37,421 bases of DNA from contig JAOPYO010000443.1 in the NCBI GenBank assembly GCA_025964575.1, forward strand, positions 1 through 37,421, written 5' to 3'. Below the pieces are notes generated by a model. It ran no database searches, was not told the origin of the DNA, and saw nothing but the letters and a program-made list of their open reading frames with translations. Position 1 is the stretch's first letter; the number at the start of each line of letters is the position of its first letter. Shown here one piece after another: positions 17,855 through 25,965 of this stretch. The stretch is from Actinomycetes bacterium. Lineage in GTDB: Bacteria > Actinomycetota > Actinomycetes > Streptosporangiales > Streptosporangiaceae. The position numbers and the translations under genes were made by a program.

Positions 17855-18778
17855 TCAGTCCCATTCCCAGCGGATGCCGTGGTAGCCGGCCACGCCGAAT
17901 TCAATGAAATGCACCGCATGCGAACTCGACATCCGCAGGTCCGCCGTGTCCGTGACGGCGGTCTGCGCGTCGGGGCGCCAGGTGCGATAACACCGCGCCG
18001 GCAGCACCTCTGGATGGAACTGGATCTCCAGGAGGTACTCATGCTGGGGAAGCCTGAATCCGCGTCCCTCCTGGGTGACGGCCGGGCCGGGGCCCTCGAA
18101 TCCGAAGCCGTACTCCAGTAGATACGTCTCCCCCTGCCGCAGCGATCGATCGAACAGCAGCTCCGCCGCGATCAGGCCGCTGTCCGGATCCGCGCGGACC
18201 CGGCCGAACCGGCAACGGCTGGCCTCCCGCCGGGTGGGGAGCGCTCCGTGGTGCGGGCTGTGGTAGACGGCGAGCCATCGGTCCACGCCATGCCGGTGCG
18301 CCTGGAGCACTGCTCGGGTCCGCAACTCGCGCAGGTCGCGTCGCGGTCCGATGACGTGACGATCGTGCAGGCTGAGGCCGGTCAGTCTCCCATCCGCATG
18401 GTCACCGATCTCTTCCAGCAGATCCCGGACGCCGGGTTCGGGGCAGATCTCCTCCATGGCCATCGAGGCCCCCGCGGGGGAGCGATCAGCGGACGTACTG
18501 AGAAGCGGCCGGAGCAGAGTGAGAAGTGAATAGCGGGGCAGCCTGAGAATGGTCTCCAGACCTCGCACCGCGCGCAGCGAGTCGGCCCGCACCGGACGAG
18601 TCCGGCCGCGCTGCCAGTAACTCAAGCTGGACAGACTGACCCGAATACCCTGTTCGCTGAGCCGCTGTTGCAACGTCTCCAAGCTCAGCCCGCGGGACTG
18701 GATCGCAGCTTGCAGTGCCACGTGGAAGGGACCGAGCCGCAGCAGGTGGAGAAGATCGTCCTCCGTTACGTTCTGCAC
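17855..18778 (-). CDS. Helix-turn-helix protein with uncharacterised C-terminal domain (paralogue A)
   Basis: A 307-residue protein. Residues about 16-82 form an XRE-like helix-turn-helix: FHVALQAAIQSRGLSLETLQ, then SLSSLSYWQRGRTRP with the recognition helix and a basic tail. A 40-residue linker precedes a domain (about 130-307) I do not recognise, predicted beta-rich, with FGRVRADPDSGLIAAELLFD, ETYLLEYGFGFEGPGP, EYLLEIQFHPEVLPARCYRT and GYHGIRWEWD at the end. The same blocks recur in the protein at 20222-21088. The GTG start has GGGAGG 9 bases upstream. It lies downstream of the secreted protease gene on the same strand but has its own likely promoter. It is probably a regulator with a ligand-sensing C-terminus; ligand and target unknown. 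Confidence 0.75.
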   Translation of the reverse strand: MQNVTEDDLLHLLRLGPFHVALQAAIQSRGLSLETLQQRLSEQGIRVSLSSLSYWQRGRTRPVRADSLRAVRGLETILRLPRYSLLTLLRPLLSTSADRSPAGASMAMEEICPEPGVRDLLEEIGDHADGRLTGLSLHDRHVIGPRRDLRELRTRAVLQAHRHGVDRWLAVYHSPHHGALPTRREASRCRFGRVRADPDSGLIAAELLFDRSLRQGETYLLEYGFGFEGPGPAVTQEGRGFRLPQHEYLLEIQFHPEVLPARCYRTWRPDAQTAVTDTADLRMSSSHAVHFIEFGVAGYHGIRWEWD

Positions 18779-18837
18779 TGGTCATGGCCTCCCGGTCGGC
18801 GGTGGCTGCATCCCCGGCCCAGCCTTGACGTCTTGAT

Positions 18838-18868
18838 TTACTAGATGACGACTCCTTCCATTAGTCAA
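18838..18868 (-). promoter_or_regulatory. Likely promoter of paralogue A
   Basis: On the minus strand, TTGACT (18863-18868) is followed by TAGTAA (18838-18843) at 19 bases, slightly long. The 8-mer AGTCAACG (plus strand, 18863-18870) also occurs in the protease promoter region at 20188-20195. Confidence 0.4.
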
Positions 18869-18881
18869 CGGTAGATTCTTA

Positions 18882-18930
18882 CAAACAAGAAAGACTCCGC
18901 GGGTCGCACAGGCGGCCTCGCGGAGGCTTT
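18882..18930 (-). terminator. Terminator of the protease gene
   Basis: A 12-base stem with one mismatch (18890-18901 with 18919-18930) lies 20 bases beyond the protease stop. On the minus strand it is followed by TCTTTCTTGTTTG, a U-rich tail. This separates the protease from paralogue A. Confidence 0.75.
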
Positions 18931-18949
18931 CCTATGGGTTCGGAGCAGG

Positions 18950-20092
18950 TCAGAGCCCGTTCGTGTAGAGAAGCAGGTTCGGAGTGCCGGACGGGTTGTT
19001 GGTAATCTTTCCGGAGGTGGCGTTGCTGGTCAGCCAGCTACGGATCGTGGAGTACGACGCGTTACCGTAGGTGGCCTTGTAGAGGGCTGCGACCCCGACG
19101 ACGTGCGGGGTCGCCATCGAGGTTCCGCTGAGTGTGGCGGTGCTGTTCAAGTAGTCCGAGACGATGTTCACACCGGGTGCGTACAAGTGGACGCATGAGC
19201 CGTAGTTGCTCCATGACGGCTTGGTATCCGTGCTGCTGCTCGCCGCGACGACCGTCGCGTTGGCCGCGCTGGAGGGCGAGTAATTGCACGCGTTCGCCCC
19301 GCTGTTACCCGCCGCCACCGCCAGGAAGACCCCGGAACTGGCCAGGCTGTTCGCCGCGCTGTTGACCGAGCTGGAGTAGCTCCCGCCCAGTGACATGTTC
19401 GCCACGGCCGGGTTCGAGTGATTGGTGGCGACCCAGTTCATACCGGCGATGACCTGGGAGTACGTCCCGGACCCGTTGCAGTCCAGCACGCGTACGGCGC
19501 GCAACTGGACGCTCTTGGCCTCGCCGTACGATGTTCCGCCGATGGTGCCGGCCACGTGTGTGCCATGGCCGTTGCAGTCCTGGCCGTTACCTCCGAGAGC
19601 GTCGTAGGCCACTGCCGCGCGGCCGCCGAAGTCGGAGTTGGCCGTGTAGATGCCGGTATCGATCACGTATGCATACACGCCGGACCCAGTGCTGGTGTAG
19701 GTGTAGCTCAACGACAGCGGCAGCGGCCGCTGATCCACGCGGTCCAGGCCCCAGGACGGCGGATTGCTCTGGGTGCTGTCGGCCGTCATGACGCCGTCCT
19801 GTTCGATGGCGGCGACGCTGGAATTGGCGCGGAGCCTGCTCAGCTGCGTGGACGACAACTTCGCCGCGAAGCCGTTGAGCACCTTGCCGTAGCGATACAG
19901 CGGACTGGAGTGGGACTGGGACACGGCCGCGCTGATCGATGCGCCCTTCTTCAAGGTGATGATGTACTGGCCGGAAATGCCGTGACCCGCTGCGGCCGTG
20001 GTGACCGGGACTAGAGGTGCGGCGCTGGCGGGAGCTGCCAGGCCGACGGCCAGTAGCACCGCTGCCGCGACGGACAGTAGGAGCCTTCTCAC
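18950..20092 (-). CDS. Secreted subtilisin-like serine protease (S8, proteinase K/aqualysin type)
   Basis: A 380-residue preproenzyme. Residues 1-24 ([20 protein letters not shown], then PASA) are a Sec signal peptide. Residues about 42-105 are an inhibitor I9 propeptide ([14 protein letters not shown] and [14 protein letters not shown]), which folds the enzyme and is cut off. The catalytic domain shows Asp145 (YVIDTGI), His176 ([13 protein letters not shown]), oxyanion Asn263 (AAGNSGA) and Ser325 (SGTSMATPH). There is no C-terminal binding domain. It should be an active extracellular protease. The GTG at 20092 has AAGGAG 7 bases upstream. It is flanked on both sides by two paralogous helix-turn-helix genes on the same strand, and direct and inverted repeats lie upstream, so one or both may control it. 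Confidence 0.95.
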   Translation of the reverse strand: MRRLLLSVAAAVLLAVGLAAPASAAPLVPVTTAAAGHGISGQYIITLKKGASISAAVSQSHSSPLYRYGKVLNGFAAKLSSTQLSRLRANSSVAAIEQDGVMTADSTQSNPPSWGLDRVDQRPLPLSLSYTYTSTGSGVYAYVIDTGIYTANSDFGGRAAVAYDALGGNGQDCNGHGTHVAGTIGGTSYGEAKSVQLRAVRVLDCNGSGTYSQVIAGMNWVATNHSNPAVANMSLGGSYSSSVNSAANSLASSGVFLAVAAGNSGANACNYSPSSAANATVVAASSSTDTKPSWSNYGSCVHLYAPGVNIVSDYLNSTATLSGTSMATPHVVGVAALYKATYGNASYSTIRSWLTSNATSGKITNNPSGTPNLLLYTNGL

Positions 20093-20166
20093 CGGGTTTC
20101 TCCTTCGCTTGGCGGGGGCGGCCGCATGAAAATGCGTCCGGCTCGCGAAGGCGAGCGAGAAGAATC

Positions 20167-20225
20167 GTCAACGAAATCGGTAAATGCAGTCAACGATTTC
20201 AAGGAGCGATAGATTTAACTGTTAA
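20167..20225. promoter_or_regulatory. Repeats in the protease control region
   Basis: Between paralogue B and the protease: GTCAACGA occurs twice 22 bases apart (20167-20174, 20189-20196); GAAATCG and CGATTTC form an inverted repeat with 14-base spacer (20173-20179, 20194-20200); and TTAAC-T-GTTAA is a palindrome (20215-20225) overlapping the paralogue B stop. On the minus strand the first repeats read TCGTTGAC, which resembles -35 boxes. These are likely regulator sites. Confidence 0.5.
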
Positions 20226-21088
20226 TTCCGCTCCCACTCGATTCCGATGATTCCACGCGGCACGTCACTGGTAGCGAAGTGGGCGCTACCGGATGTGCCT
20301 ATCCACAGTTCATTCATCTGCTTCCGAGGAGCTGCATCGGTGTCCTGTGCATAACGGTGGCAACGCGATGGAAATGCGTCCGGGTGAAATCGCAGCACCA
20401 CAAGGTAATCACGCACCGGATGGGGAAAACGCCGACCGTAACGGCGGCCGAGCGGGCCCTCTTCCGGGAATTGCAGCTCGTACTCCACGACCGCGGTCTC
20501 GCCGTCCATGAGGACCCGGTCGAGGAGGAGCTCGAACGCGATCAGGCCGGCCTCGGTACGCACCCGGCCCGGCCGGCAGTACCGCAGCCCGCCAAGCACC
20601 GGCGGCGCACCTGGACAGTCCACCTGATGGACGCCGATGACCCGGTCGATGTCGTCGCCCAAAGCGCGCAGCACCTCGCGTACCGCCAGCGTCCGGGGCC
20701 GGATGTTCTCGTCGAAGTTGCAAATGTCGTGCAGGCTCAGCCGTTCGAGGCGATGGTCGCCGGATCGGTCGAGCTGGGCGAGTGTGCGTGCGAACAACTC
20801 CGGATCGGGCCACAGGTCGGCGACTGTGCTGCGGGTCGGCACCTGTCCGCCCTGCTCGTCCAGCAGACGGGTCAGGATGCCGGGCGAGAGCCCGAGGATC
20901 ACCTCCAGGGCCTCCACGGACGTCCGGGAACCCGGCCTGCTCCGGCCGCGCTGCCAGTAACTCAAGGTCGCCACGCTGACCTGAACACCGTGCCGATCGA
21001 GCCGATGCCGTAGCCGATCCAGCGTCAGGCCGCTCGCCCGGATGGCTTGCCGCAGCGCACCGGCGAAGTCCGTGCCGATATCGCTCAT
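20222..21088 (-). CDS. Helix-turn-helix protein with uncharacterised C-terminal domain (paralogue B)
   Basis: A 288-residue protein homologous over its whole length to the one at 17855-18778. The helix-turn-helix spans about 8-75 (DFAGALRQAIRASGLTLDRL, then VATLSYWQRGRSRPGS). The C-terminal blocks are PGRVRTEAGLIAFELLLD, ETAVVEYELQFPEEGP, DYLVVLRFHPDAFPSRCHRY and GIIGIEWERN. A shared Cys (PARCYR/PSRCHR) and His (RFHP/QFHP) may be functional. The ATG at 21088 has no ribosome site, so translation may be leaderless or from a very short leader. It is upstream of the protease on the same strand with 129 bases between. I infer a regulator of the protease, its paralogue or itself; no characterised family was recognised for the C-terminal domain. 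Confidence 0.75.
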   Translation of the reverse strand: MSDIGTDFAGALRQAIRASGLTLDRLRHRLDRHGVQVSVATLSYWQRGRSRPGSRTSVEALEVILGLSPGILTRLLDEQGGQVPTRSTVADLWPDPELFARTLAQLDRSGDHRLERLSLHDICNFDENIRPRTLAVREVLRALGDDIDRVIGVHQVDCPGAPPVLGGLRYCRPGRVRTEAGLIAFELLLDRVLMDGETAVVEYELQFPEEGPLGRRYGRRFPHPVRDYLVVLRFHPDAFPSRCHRYAQDTDAAPRKQMNELWIGTSGSAHFATSDVPRGIIGIEWERN

Positions 21089-21132
21089 GTGCGGACTTTA
21101 CGGTAGTGACATTGGCAAGCCAGGGGGTTAGA

Positions 21133-21756
21133 TCAGGGGCGGACGGCGGCGGCCTGGCGGGCGAGGTGCTCGATCTGGGCCCAGTCGCCGGCCTGTACGA
21201 GCGCGGGCGGCGTGAGCCAGGTACCGCCGACGCAACCGACGTTGGGCAGCGCGAGGTAGTCGGCGGCGGTCTCCAGGGTGATGCCACCGGTCGGGCAGAA
21301 CCGGGCCAGGGGCAGCGGGCCTCCGAGTGCGCGCAGGTAGGCGGTGCCACCCGCGGCCTTCGCGGGAAAGAACTTCATGGCGGTGACGCCGTGCTCGAAC
21401 AAGGTCAGCGCCTCGGAGGCCGTCGCTACGCCGGGCAGAAACGGCAGCCCGCTGTCGGCCATGGCCCCACGCAACCGGTCCGTGCAGCCGGGGCTGACCA
21501 GGAAGCGGGCGCCCGCGTCGGCCGCCGCCTTCACCTGGTCGGAGGTGATGATGGTCCCCGCGCCGACCACGGCCTGCGGCACCTCGGCCGCGATCCGCTT
21601 GATCGCGTCGAGCGCGGCGGGCGTACGGAGCGTCAGTTCGATCGCGGGCAACCCGCCCGCCACCAGGGCGCGGGCCAGTGGGACGGCCAGGTCCGGGTCC
21701 TCCAGCACGACGACCGGGACAACCGGGCACAGCCCCATGAGTTCGTGAGCGTCCAT
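21133..21756 (-). CDS. eda: 2-dehydro-3-deoxy-phosphogluconate (KDPG) aldolase
   Basis: A 207-residue class I aldolase that splits KDPG into pyruvate and glyceraldehyde 3-phosphate, the last step of the Entner-Doudoroff pathway. IELTLRTP (39-46) carries the catalytic Glu40 and phosphate/substrate Arg, VVGAGTI follows, and MKFFPA (127-132) contains the Schiff-base Lys128. FCPTGGI binds phosphate. Length is typical (about 205-215). The ATG at 21756 directly abuts the glk stop and has GGAG 9 bases upstream, inside glk. It is the last gene of edd-glk-eda. The 44 bases after it show no clear terminator. Confidence 0.96.
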   Translation of the reverse strand: MDAHELMGLCPVVPVVVLEDPDLAVPLARALVAGGLPAIELTLRTPAALDAIKRIAAEVPQAVVGAGTIITSDQVKAAADAGARFLVSPGCTDRLRGAMADSGLPFLPGVATASEALTLFEHGVTAMKFFPAKAAGGTAYLRALGGPLPLARFCPTGGITLETAADYLALPNVGCVGGTWLTPPALVQAGDWAQIEHLARQAAAVRP

Positions 21757-22740
21757 TTACACAGTCTCCAGAGCGGATAGACGGTCGCCCAGCCACGCGG
21801 CCGCCCCGGCCAGGGCAGGGGTCGGGGCGATGATGAGCAAGGTGGGAATGGCCTTGAGATACTCCCCCACCGCGGGTGATTTCGCCTCGAACCGGCGGCG
21901 GAAGTCGCTGCGCTGAAGGGCCTCGGTGATGCGGGGCAGGACGCCGCCGCCGAGGAAGACCCCGCCACGTGCGCCCAGGGTGAGCGCGGCATTTCCGGCG
22001 AAAGAGCCGAACAGGGCACAGAATATCTCGAGGGTCTCGGCGCACAGCGGATCGGTCCGGTCGGCGCAGATCTCGCCGGCGGTGAGCGGTTCGGCGGACA
22101 CCCCGTGGATCTTGGCGAGCAGCCCGTGCAGCCGGGCCAGCCCTGGCCCGGACAGCACCAGCTCGGCATGGGCCGACCCGTGCTCCGCCCGCAGCAGGCG
22201 TACGACCTCGAACTCGAGCGGAGTCTCGATGGGCAGGTCCGCATGACCGCCCTCGGCGGGGATCGGCACCCAGCCGGCACCCGCCGGGATCAGCCCGGCC
22301 ACCCCGAGCCCGGTGCCAGGTCCGAGCACGGCCACCGGCTGATCCGGCCGCCGGGTACCGCCCCCGACCGCGCGCAGGTCGGCGGGCCCGAGGGTGGGCA
22401 GTGCGCGGGCCAGCGCCACGAAGTCGTTGATGAGCTCGAGGTACTCGAACCCCAGGTCACCCTGGATCTGGGCGAGGGTGCCCGACCAGTGGGCATTGGT
22501 CATCTGGAAACTGCCGCTCTGGATCGCGGCCGCCACGGCCACGCAACCCGCGGTGGGCCGTGCCCCGGCGTACCGGGTGAGGTAGGCGTCGGCGGCCTCA
22601 CTCAGCCCCGGATAGTCACGGCATGGCACTACCTGCACCCGGGACGGCGCGGCACCGGGCGCCTCGATCAGGCCGAAGCGGGCGTTGGTGCCGCCGATGT
22701 CGGCGACGAGCCAGGGCTGTTCGGCGGAGGGAATGATCAT
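21757..22740 (-). CDS. glk: Glucokinase, E. coli Glk type
   Basis: A 327-residue enzyme that phosphorylates glucose to glucose 6-phosphate with ATP. WLVADIGGTNARFGL (about 10-24) is the phosphate-binding loop and substrate pocket; VLGPGTGLGVAGLIP and EGGHADLPIET are sugar- and nucleotide-binding motifs; LGARGGVFLGGGVLPRI closes the ATP site. It belongs to the proteobacterial-type glucokinase family (PF02685), not the ROK glucokinases that most actinomycetes use. The ATG at 22740 starts one base after the edd stop and has no good ribosome site, so it likely depends on translation of edd. Placing it between edd and eda ties glucose phosphorylation to the Entner-Doudoroff route. Confidence 0.94.
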   Translation of the reverse strand: MIIPSAEQPWLVADIGGTNARFGLIEAPGAAPSRVQVVPCRDYPGLSEAADAYLTRYAGARPTAGCVAVAAAIQSGSFQMTNAHWSGTLAQIQGDLGFEYLELINDFVALARALPTLGPADLRAVGGGTRRPDQPVAVLGPGTGLGVAGLIPAGAGWVPIPAEGGHADLPIETPLEFEVVRLLRAEHGSAHAELVLSGPGLARLHGLLAKIHGVSAEPLTAGEICADRTDPLCAETLEIFCALFGSFAGNAALTLGARGGVFLGGGVLPRITEALQRSDFRRRFEAKSPAVGEYLKAIPTLLIIAPTPALAGAAAWLGDRLSALETV

Positions 22741-22741
22741 C

Positions 22742-24562
22742 TTAGAAGACCCGTGCCCCGCGCTCGGCCGGACCCACCGCCTGGCGGAAGGCGGTGAACA
22801 ACTCACGGCCGGTGCCGGTCCACTCGTCGCCTCCGAGAGCGCCCCCGCTGGGCTCTCGGGCGGCGAACTCCTCATCGGGCACGAGCACCTCGAGTTTCTC
22901 GGAGTCCACGTCGAACCGGATCACGTCCCCGTTCCGTACCCGGGAAAGCGGCCCGCCCGCGGCGGCCTCGGGTGACACATGGATCGCGGCGGGTACGGCG
23001 CCGGACGCGCCCGACATGCGGCCGTCGGTGACCAACGCGACACGGTACCCCCGATCAAGCAGCACGGACAGCGGTGAAGTGAGTTTATGCAGCTCAGGCA
23101 TCCCGTTGGCACGCGGGCCCTGATAGCGGACGATCACGACGACGTCCTGGTCGAGCTCTCCGGCGGCGAACGCCTCGTGCAGCGCCTCCTGGTCGTCGAA
23201 GACGCGGGCGGGTGCCTCGATGAGCCGGTGGTCATGGGAGACGGCCGACACCTTGGCTACTGCGCGGCCGAGGTTGCCGTCGACCATGCGCAGCCCGCCC
23301 TCGGGGGCGAACGGTTCGGCAGCCGGGCGGAGCACGGCGGGATCGCCGCTGTGCTCCGGTCCCGGCTGCCAGGTGAGCACGTCCGAGAGCAGCCGCGGGG
23401 TGGCGCGGTACTCCCTCAGTCCCTCGCCGCCGACCGTCCGCACATCCTCGTGGAGCAGTCCCGCGTCGAGGAGCTCCGAGATGAGGAAGGCGGTGCCGCC
23501 CGCGGCGTGGAAATGATTCACATCCGCCGACCCGTTCGGATAGATCCGGGTCAGCAACGGGGTCGCCGTCGACAGGTCGGCGAAGTCGTCCCAGGTCAGC
23601 TCGATGCCGGCGGCAGCGGCGATGGCGACCAGGTGCAGGGTGTGGTTGGTGGAGCCACCGGTGGCCAGCAGCGCCACGACGCCGTTGACGATGGCCTTCT
23701 CGTCAATGACCTCGCCGACTGGGGTGTGCGTATCGCCGAGTGCTGTCAGCTCGGTCACCCGGTGACCGGCGGCGGCGGTGAGCGCCTCGCGCAATGGCGT
23801 GTTGGGCGGTACGAAGCTCGCACCCGGCAGGTGCAGCCCCATGACCTCCATGAGCATCTGGTTGGAGTTCGCGGTGCCGTAGAAGGTGCAGGTCCCCGGC
23901 GAGTGGTAGGAGGAGGACTCGGCCTCGAGCAGCCGGTCGCGGTCCACCTTGCCCTCGGCGTAGAGCTTGCGGACCCTGGTCTTCTCGTTGTTGGGCAGCC
24001 CGGAGGACATCGGGCCGGCGGGCACCAGGATCACCGGCAGATGCCCGAACGACAGGGCCCCGATGACCAGGCCAGGCACGATCTTGTCGCAGACACCGAG
24101 CATCAGCGCCCCGTCGAACATGTCATGGGCCAGGGCGATCGCGGTGGCCATGGCGATGATGTCCCGGCTGTAGAGGGAGAGCTCCATGCCGGCCCGGCCC
24201 TGGGTGATGCCGTCGCACATGGCGGGGACCCCACCCGCGAACTGCGCGACCCCGCCGGCCTCGCTCACGGCCTTCTTGAGAACGTCCGGGTAGTCCTTGA
24301 ACGGCTGGTGGGCGGAGAGCATGTCGTTGTACGACGACACGATCGCGATGTTGGGCTTGACCTTCCCGCGCAGACCGAGCTTGTCGGCCGGTCCGCAGGC
24401 GGCGAAGCCGTGCGCGAGGTTGGCACAGCCCAGCGAGCCACGCGCCGGGCCCTCCGCGGCTGCGGCCCCTATCCGGGCCAGATACGCCGCGCGGCTCTTG
24501 GCGCTGCGGTCGGCGACGCGCTGCGTGACCCGTGCGACGACGGGATGCAGGGGGTGCGGCAT
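22742..24562 (-). CDS. edd: 6-phosphogluconate dehydratase
   Basis: A 606-residue iron-sulfur dehydratase of the IlvD/Edd family that converts 6-phosphogluconate to KDPG. The N-terminus matches Edd ([19 protein letters not shown], then YLARI). Cluster-binding Cys residues are visible in [16 protein letters not shown] and [18 protein letters not shown]; the conserved [17 protein letters not shown] and [16 protein letters not shown] follow. Length equals the 603-residue E. coli enzyme, longer than IlvD. The ATG at 24562 has GGAG 8 bases upstream. It is first in the edd-glk-eda operon and divergent from a ROK regulator with repeated sites between, so sugar-controlled expression is likely. The 6-phosphogluconate must come from zwf/pgl genes outside the window. 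Confidence 0.96.
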   Translation of the reverse strand: MPHPLHPVVARVTQRVADRSAKSRAAYLARIGAAAAEGPARGSLGCANLAHGFAACGPADKLGLRGKVKPNIAIVSSYNDMLSAHQPFKDYPDVLKKAVSEAGGVAQFAGGVPAMCDGITQGRAGMELSLYSRDIIAMATAIALAHDMFDGALMLGVCDKIVPGLVIGALSFGHLPVILVPAGPMSSGLPNNEKTRVRKLYAEGKVDRDRLLEAESSSYHSPGTCTFYGTANSNQMLMEVMGLHLPGASFVPPNTPLREALTAAAGHRVTELTALGDTHTPVGEVIDEKAIVNGVVALLATGGSTNHTLHLVAIAAAAGIELTWDDFADLSTATPLLTRIYPNGSADVNHFHAAGGTAFLISELLDAGLLHEDVRTVGGEGLREYRATPRLLSDVLTWQPGPEHSGDPAVLRPAAEPFAPEGGLRMVDGNLGRAVAKVSAVSHDHRLIEAPARVFDDQEALHEAFAAGELDQDVVVIVRYQGPRANGMPELHKLTSPLSVLLDRGYRVALVTDGRMSGASGAVPAAIHVSPEAAAGGPLSRVRNGDVIRFDVDSEKLEVLVPDEEFAAREPSGGALGGDEWTGTGRELFTAFRQAVGPAERGARVF

Positions 24563-24598
24563 CAGGGGGACTCCGGGGGTGGTGGGCTGACACGGAGG

Positions 24599-24627
24599 AA
24601 ACTATCCATACATTCGAAGTCAGACAA
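24599..24627 (-). promoter_or_regulatory. Likely edd-glk-eda promoter
   Basis: On the minus strand TTGTCT (24622-24627) and TAGTTT (24599-24604) are spaced exactly 17 bases, 37 bases upstream of the edd start. The repeats at 24633-24654 lie immediately upstream of this promoter. Confidence 0.55.
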
Positions 24628-24632
24628 GACCT

Positions 24633-24654
24633 CTTACGAATGAAAACTTACGAA
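24633..24654. promoter_or_regulatory. Candidate ROK operator (direct repeats)
   Basis: CTTACGAA occurs at 24633-24640 and 24647-24654, a 14-base period, and the second is followed by ACTTTC. Read on the other strand this gives GAAAGTTTCGTAAG, an AT-rich form seen in many actinobacterial sugar-regulator sites. It lies between edd and the divergent ROK gene. Confidence 0.5.
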
Positions 24655-24709
24655 ACTTTCTGATATCTGCATCTCGACCTTCGGAAGTCAGCCGTGATTG
24701 ACTGGCCCG

Positions 24710-25909
24710 ATGCCCCGACGTCCTTCCACCAGCGGCGAGGTCCTGCGCCTGATCCGGGAAGAGGGCGTGGCCACCCGCACCGAGCTCGGCCGCCTCACCG
24801 GGCTGTCCCGGCCCGCCGTCAGCCTGCGGGTCACCGAACTGATCGCCCAGGGCCTGGTCACCGAACGCGCGGACGGGCCCTCGACCGGTGGCCGCCCGCC
24901 CGCCCGGCTGGAGTTCAACGCCGCCGGCGGAGCCGTGCTCGTCGCGTCCTTGGGCCACACGCACGGGCACCTCGCCGTCTGTGACCTCGCAGGAGAGGTC
25001 CTCGCGCAGGAGGCCACCGCCCTCTCGCCGGATCTCGGGCCGCACAAGGTGATCCCGGAGTTGCTGGACCGCTGGACCTCGCTGCTGACCACCGCGGCCC
25101 TGGACCCCTCCGGTCTGAATCCCGCGACAGTACGTGGCGTCGGCATCGGCATCCCCGGCACGGTCGAGTTCGCCACCGGCCGGGCGCAGGACCATCACGT
25201 GCTCCCCCGCTGGGGCGGCGTGGACATCCGGCCGATCGTGGCCGAGCGCTTCCCGGTGCCGGTCTATCTCGACAACGACGTCAACGTCATGGCACTCGGT
25301 GAGCACCGGGCCCGGTCCCGCGACGGCACTGACGACCTGCTGTTCGTCAAGCTGTCCACCGGCATCGGCGCGGGCGTGATCTCCGGCGGCCGGATCCAGC
25401 GCGGGGCACTCGGGGCGGCCGGCGAGATCGGCCACATCCCGGTCCAGGACGGCGGCAACCTGCGCTGCCGCTGCGGCAACCTCGGCTGCGTCGAGGCCAT
25501 CGCCGGTGGCGCGGCGCTGCTGGCCAAGGTGGACCGGGCCGCCGACCTCGCCGCACTGGCCGGCCTGGCCCAGGCCGGAGATCCCGAAGTCGTCACACTG
25601 GTGCGGGAGGCCGGCCGCAGGATCGGCGAGGTCCTCGCCGCCGCCGTCAACCTCCTCAACCCGGCCGTGGTCGTGCTGGGTGGTGACCTGGCCGGGGCCT
25701 ACGAGCCGCTGATCGCCGGGGTCCGCGAGATCGTCTACCAGCGCTCCACGGCGCTGGCCACCCGGCAGTTGCGCATCGAGCCCAGCCGCCTCGCCGCCCT
25801 GGCCGGGCTGCGGGGCTGCGCCACCCTCGTCCTCGACCACATCCTCGCCCCCGAGGCCATCGACGCCGCTCTTGCCGGACCGGCTGTACTCAGGAGGTCT
25901 GTGAGGTAA
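24710..25909 (+). CDS. ROK-family transcriptional repressor
   Basis: A 399-residue regulator. Residues about 5-60 are a winged helix-turn-helix: STSGEVLRLIREEGVATRTE, then LTGLSRPAVSLRVTELIAQG. The rest is a ROK sugar-kinase-like domain with GIGIPGTVEF, VYLDNDVNVMALGEHRARS, GAAGEIGHIPV and the zinc motif RCRCGNLGCVEAIAGG. ROK repressors release DNA when a sugar or sugar phosphate binds. It is divergent from edd-glk-eda with repeated sites between, so it probably controls that operon and itself. The ATG at 24710 gives the family-typical N-terminus but lacks a ribosome site; TTG at 24698, with GGAAG about 10 bases before it, is the alternative. Inducer unknown; glucose or gluconate derivatives are reasonable guesses. 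Confidence 0.9.
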   Translation: MPRRPSTSGEVLRLIREEGVATRTELGRLTGLSRPAVSLRVTELIAQGLVTERADGPSTGGRPPARLEFNAAGGAVLVASLGHTHGHLAVCDLAGEVLAQEATALSPDLGPHKVIPELLDRWTSLLTTAALDPSGLNPATVRGVGIGIPGTVEFATGRAQDHHVLPRWGGVDIRPIVAERFPVPVYLDNDVNVMALGEHRARSRDGTDDLLFVKLSTGIGAGVISGGRIQRGALGAAGEIGHIPVQDGGNLRCRCGNLGCVEAIAGGAALLAKVDRAADLAALAGLAQAGDPEVVTLVREAGRRIGEVLAAAVNLLNPAVVVLGGDLAGAYEPLIAGVREIVYQRSTALATRQLRIEPSRLAALAGLRGCATLVLDHILAPEAIDAALAGPAVLRRSVR

Positions 25910-25915
25910 CGGGGT

Positions 25916-25937
25916 TCGTCGTCCGGTCGGGCGACGA
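25916..25937. terminator. Hairpin between the two convergent ROK genes
   Basis: TCGTCGTCC and GGGCGACGA pair over 9 bases (with one G-U pair) around a GGTC loop. It is 6 bases after the first ROK gene's stop and 28 before the other's, in the position of a shared terminator. No U-tract. Confidence 0.55.
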
Positions 25938-25965
25938 GTGCACGATGACCGCGCGGCCTCTAAGC

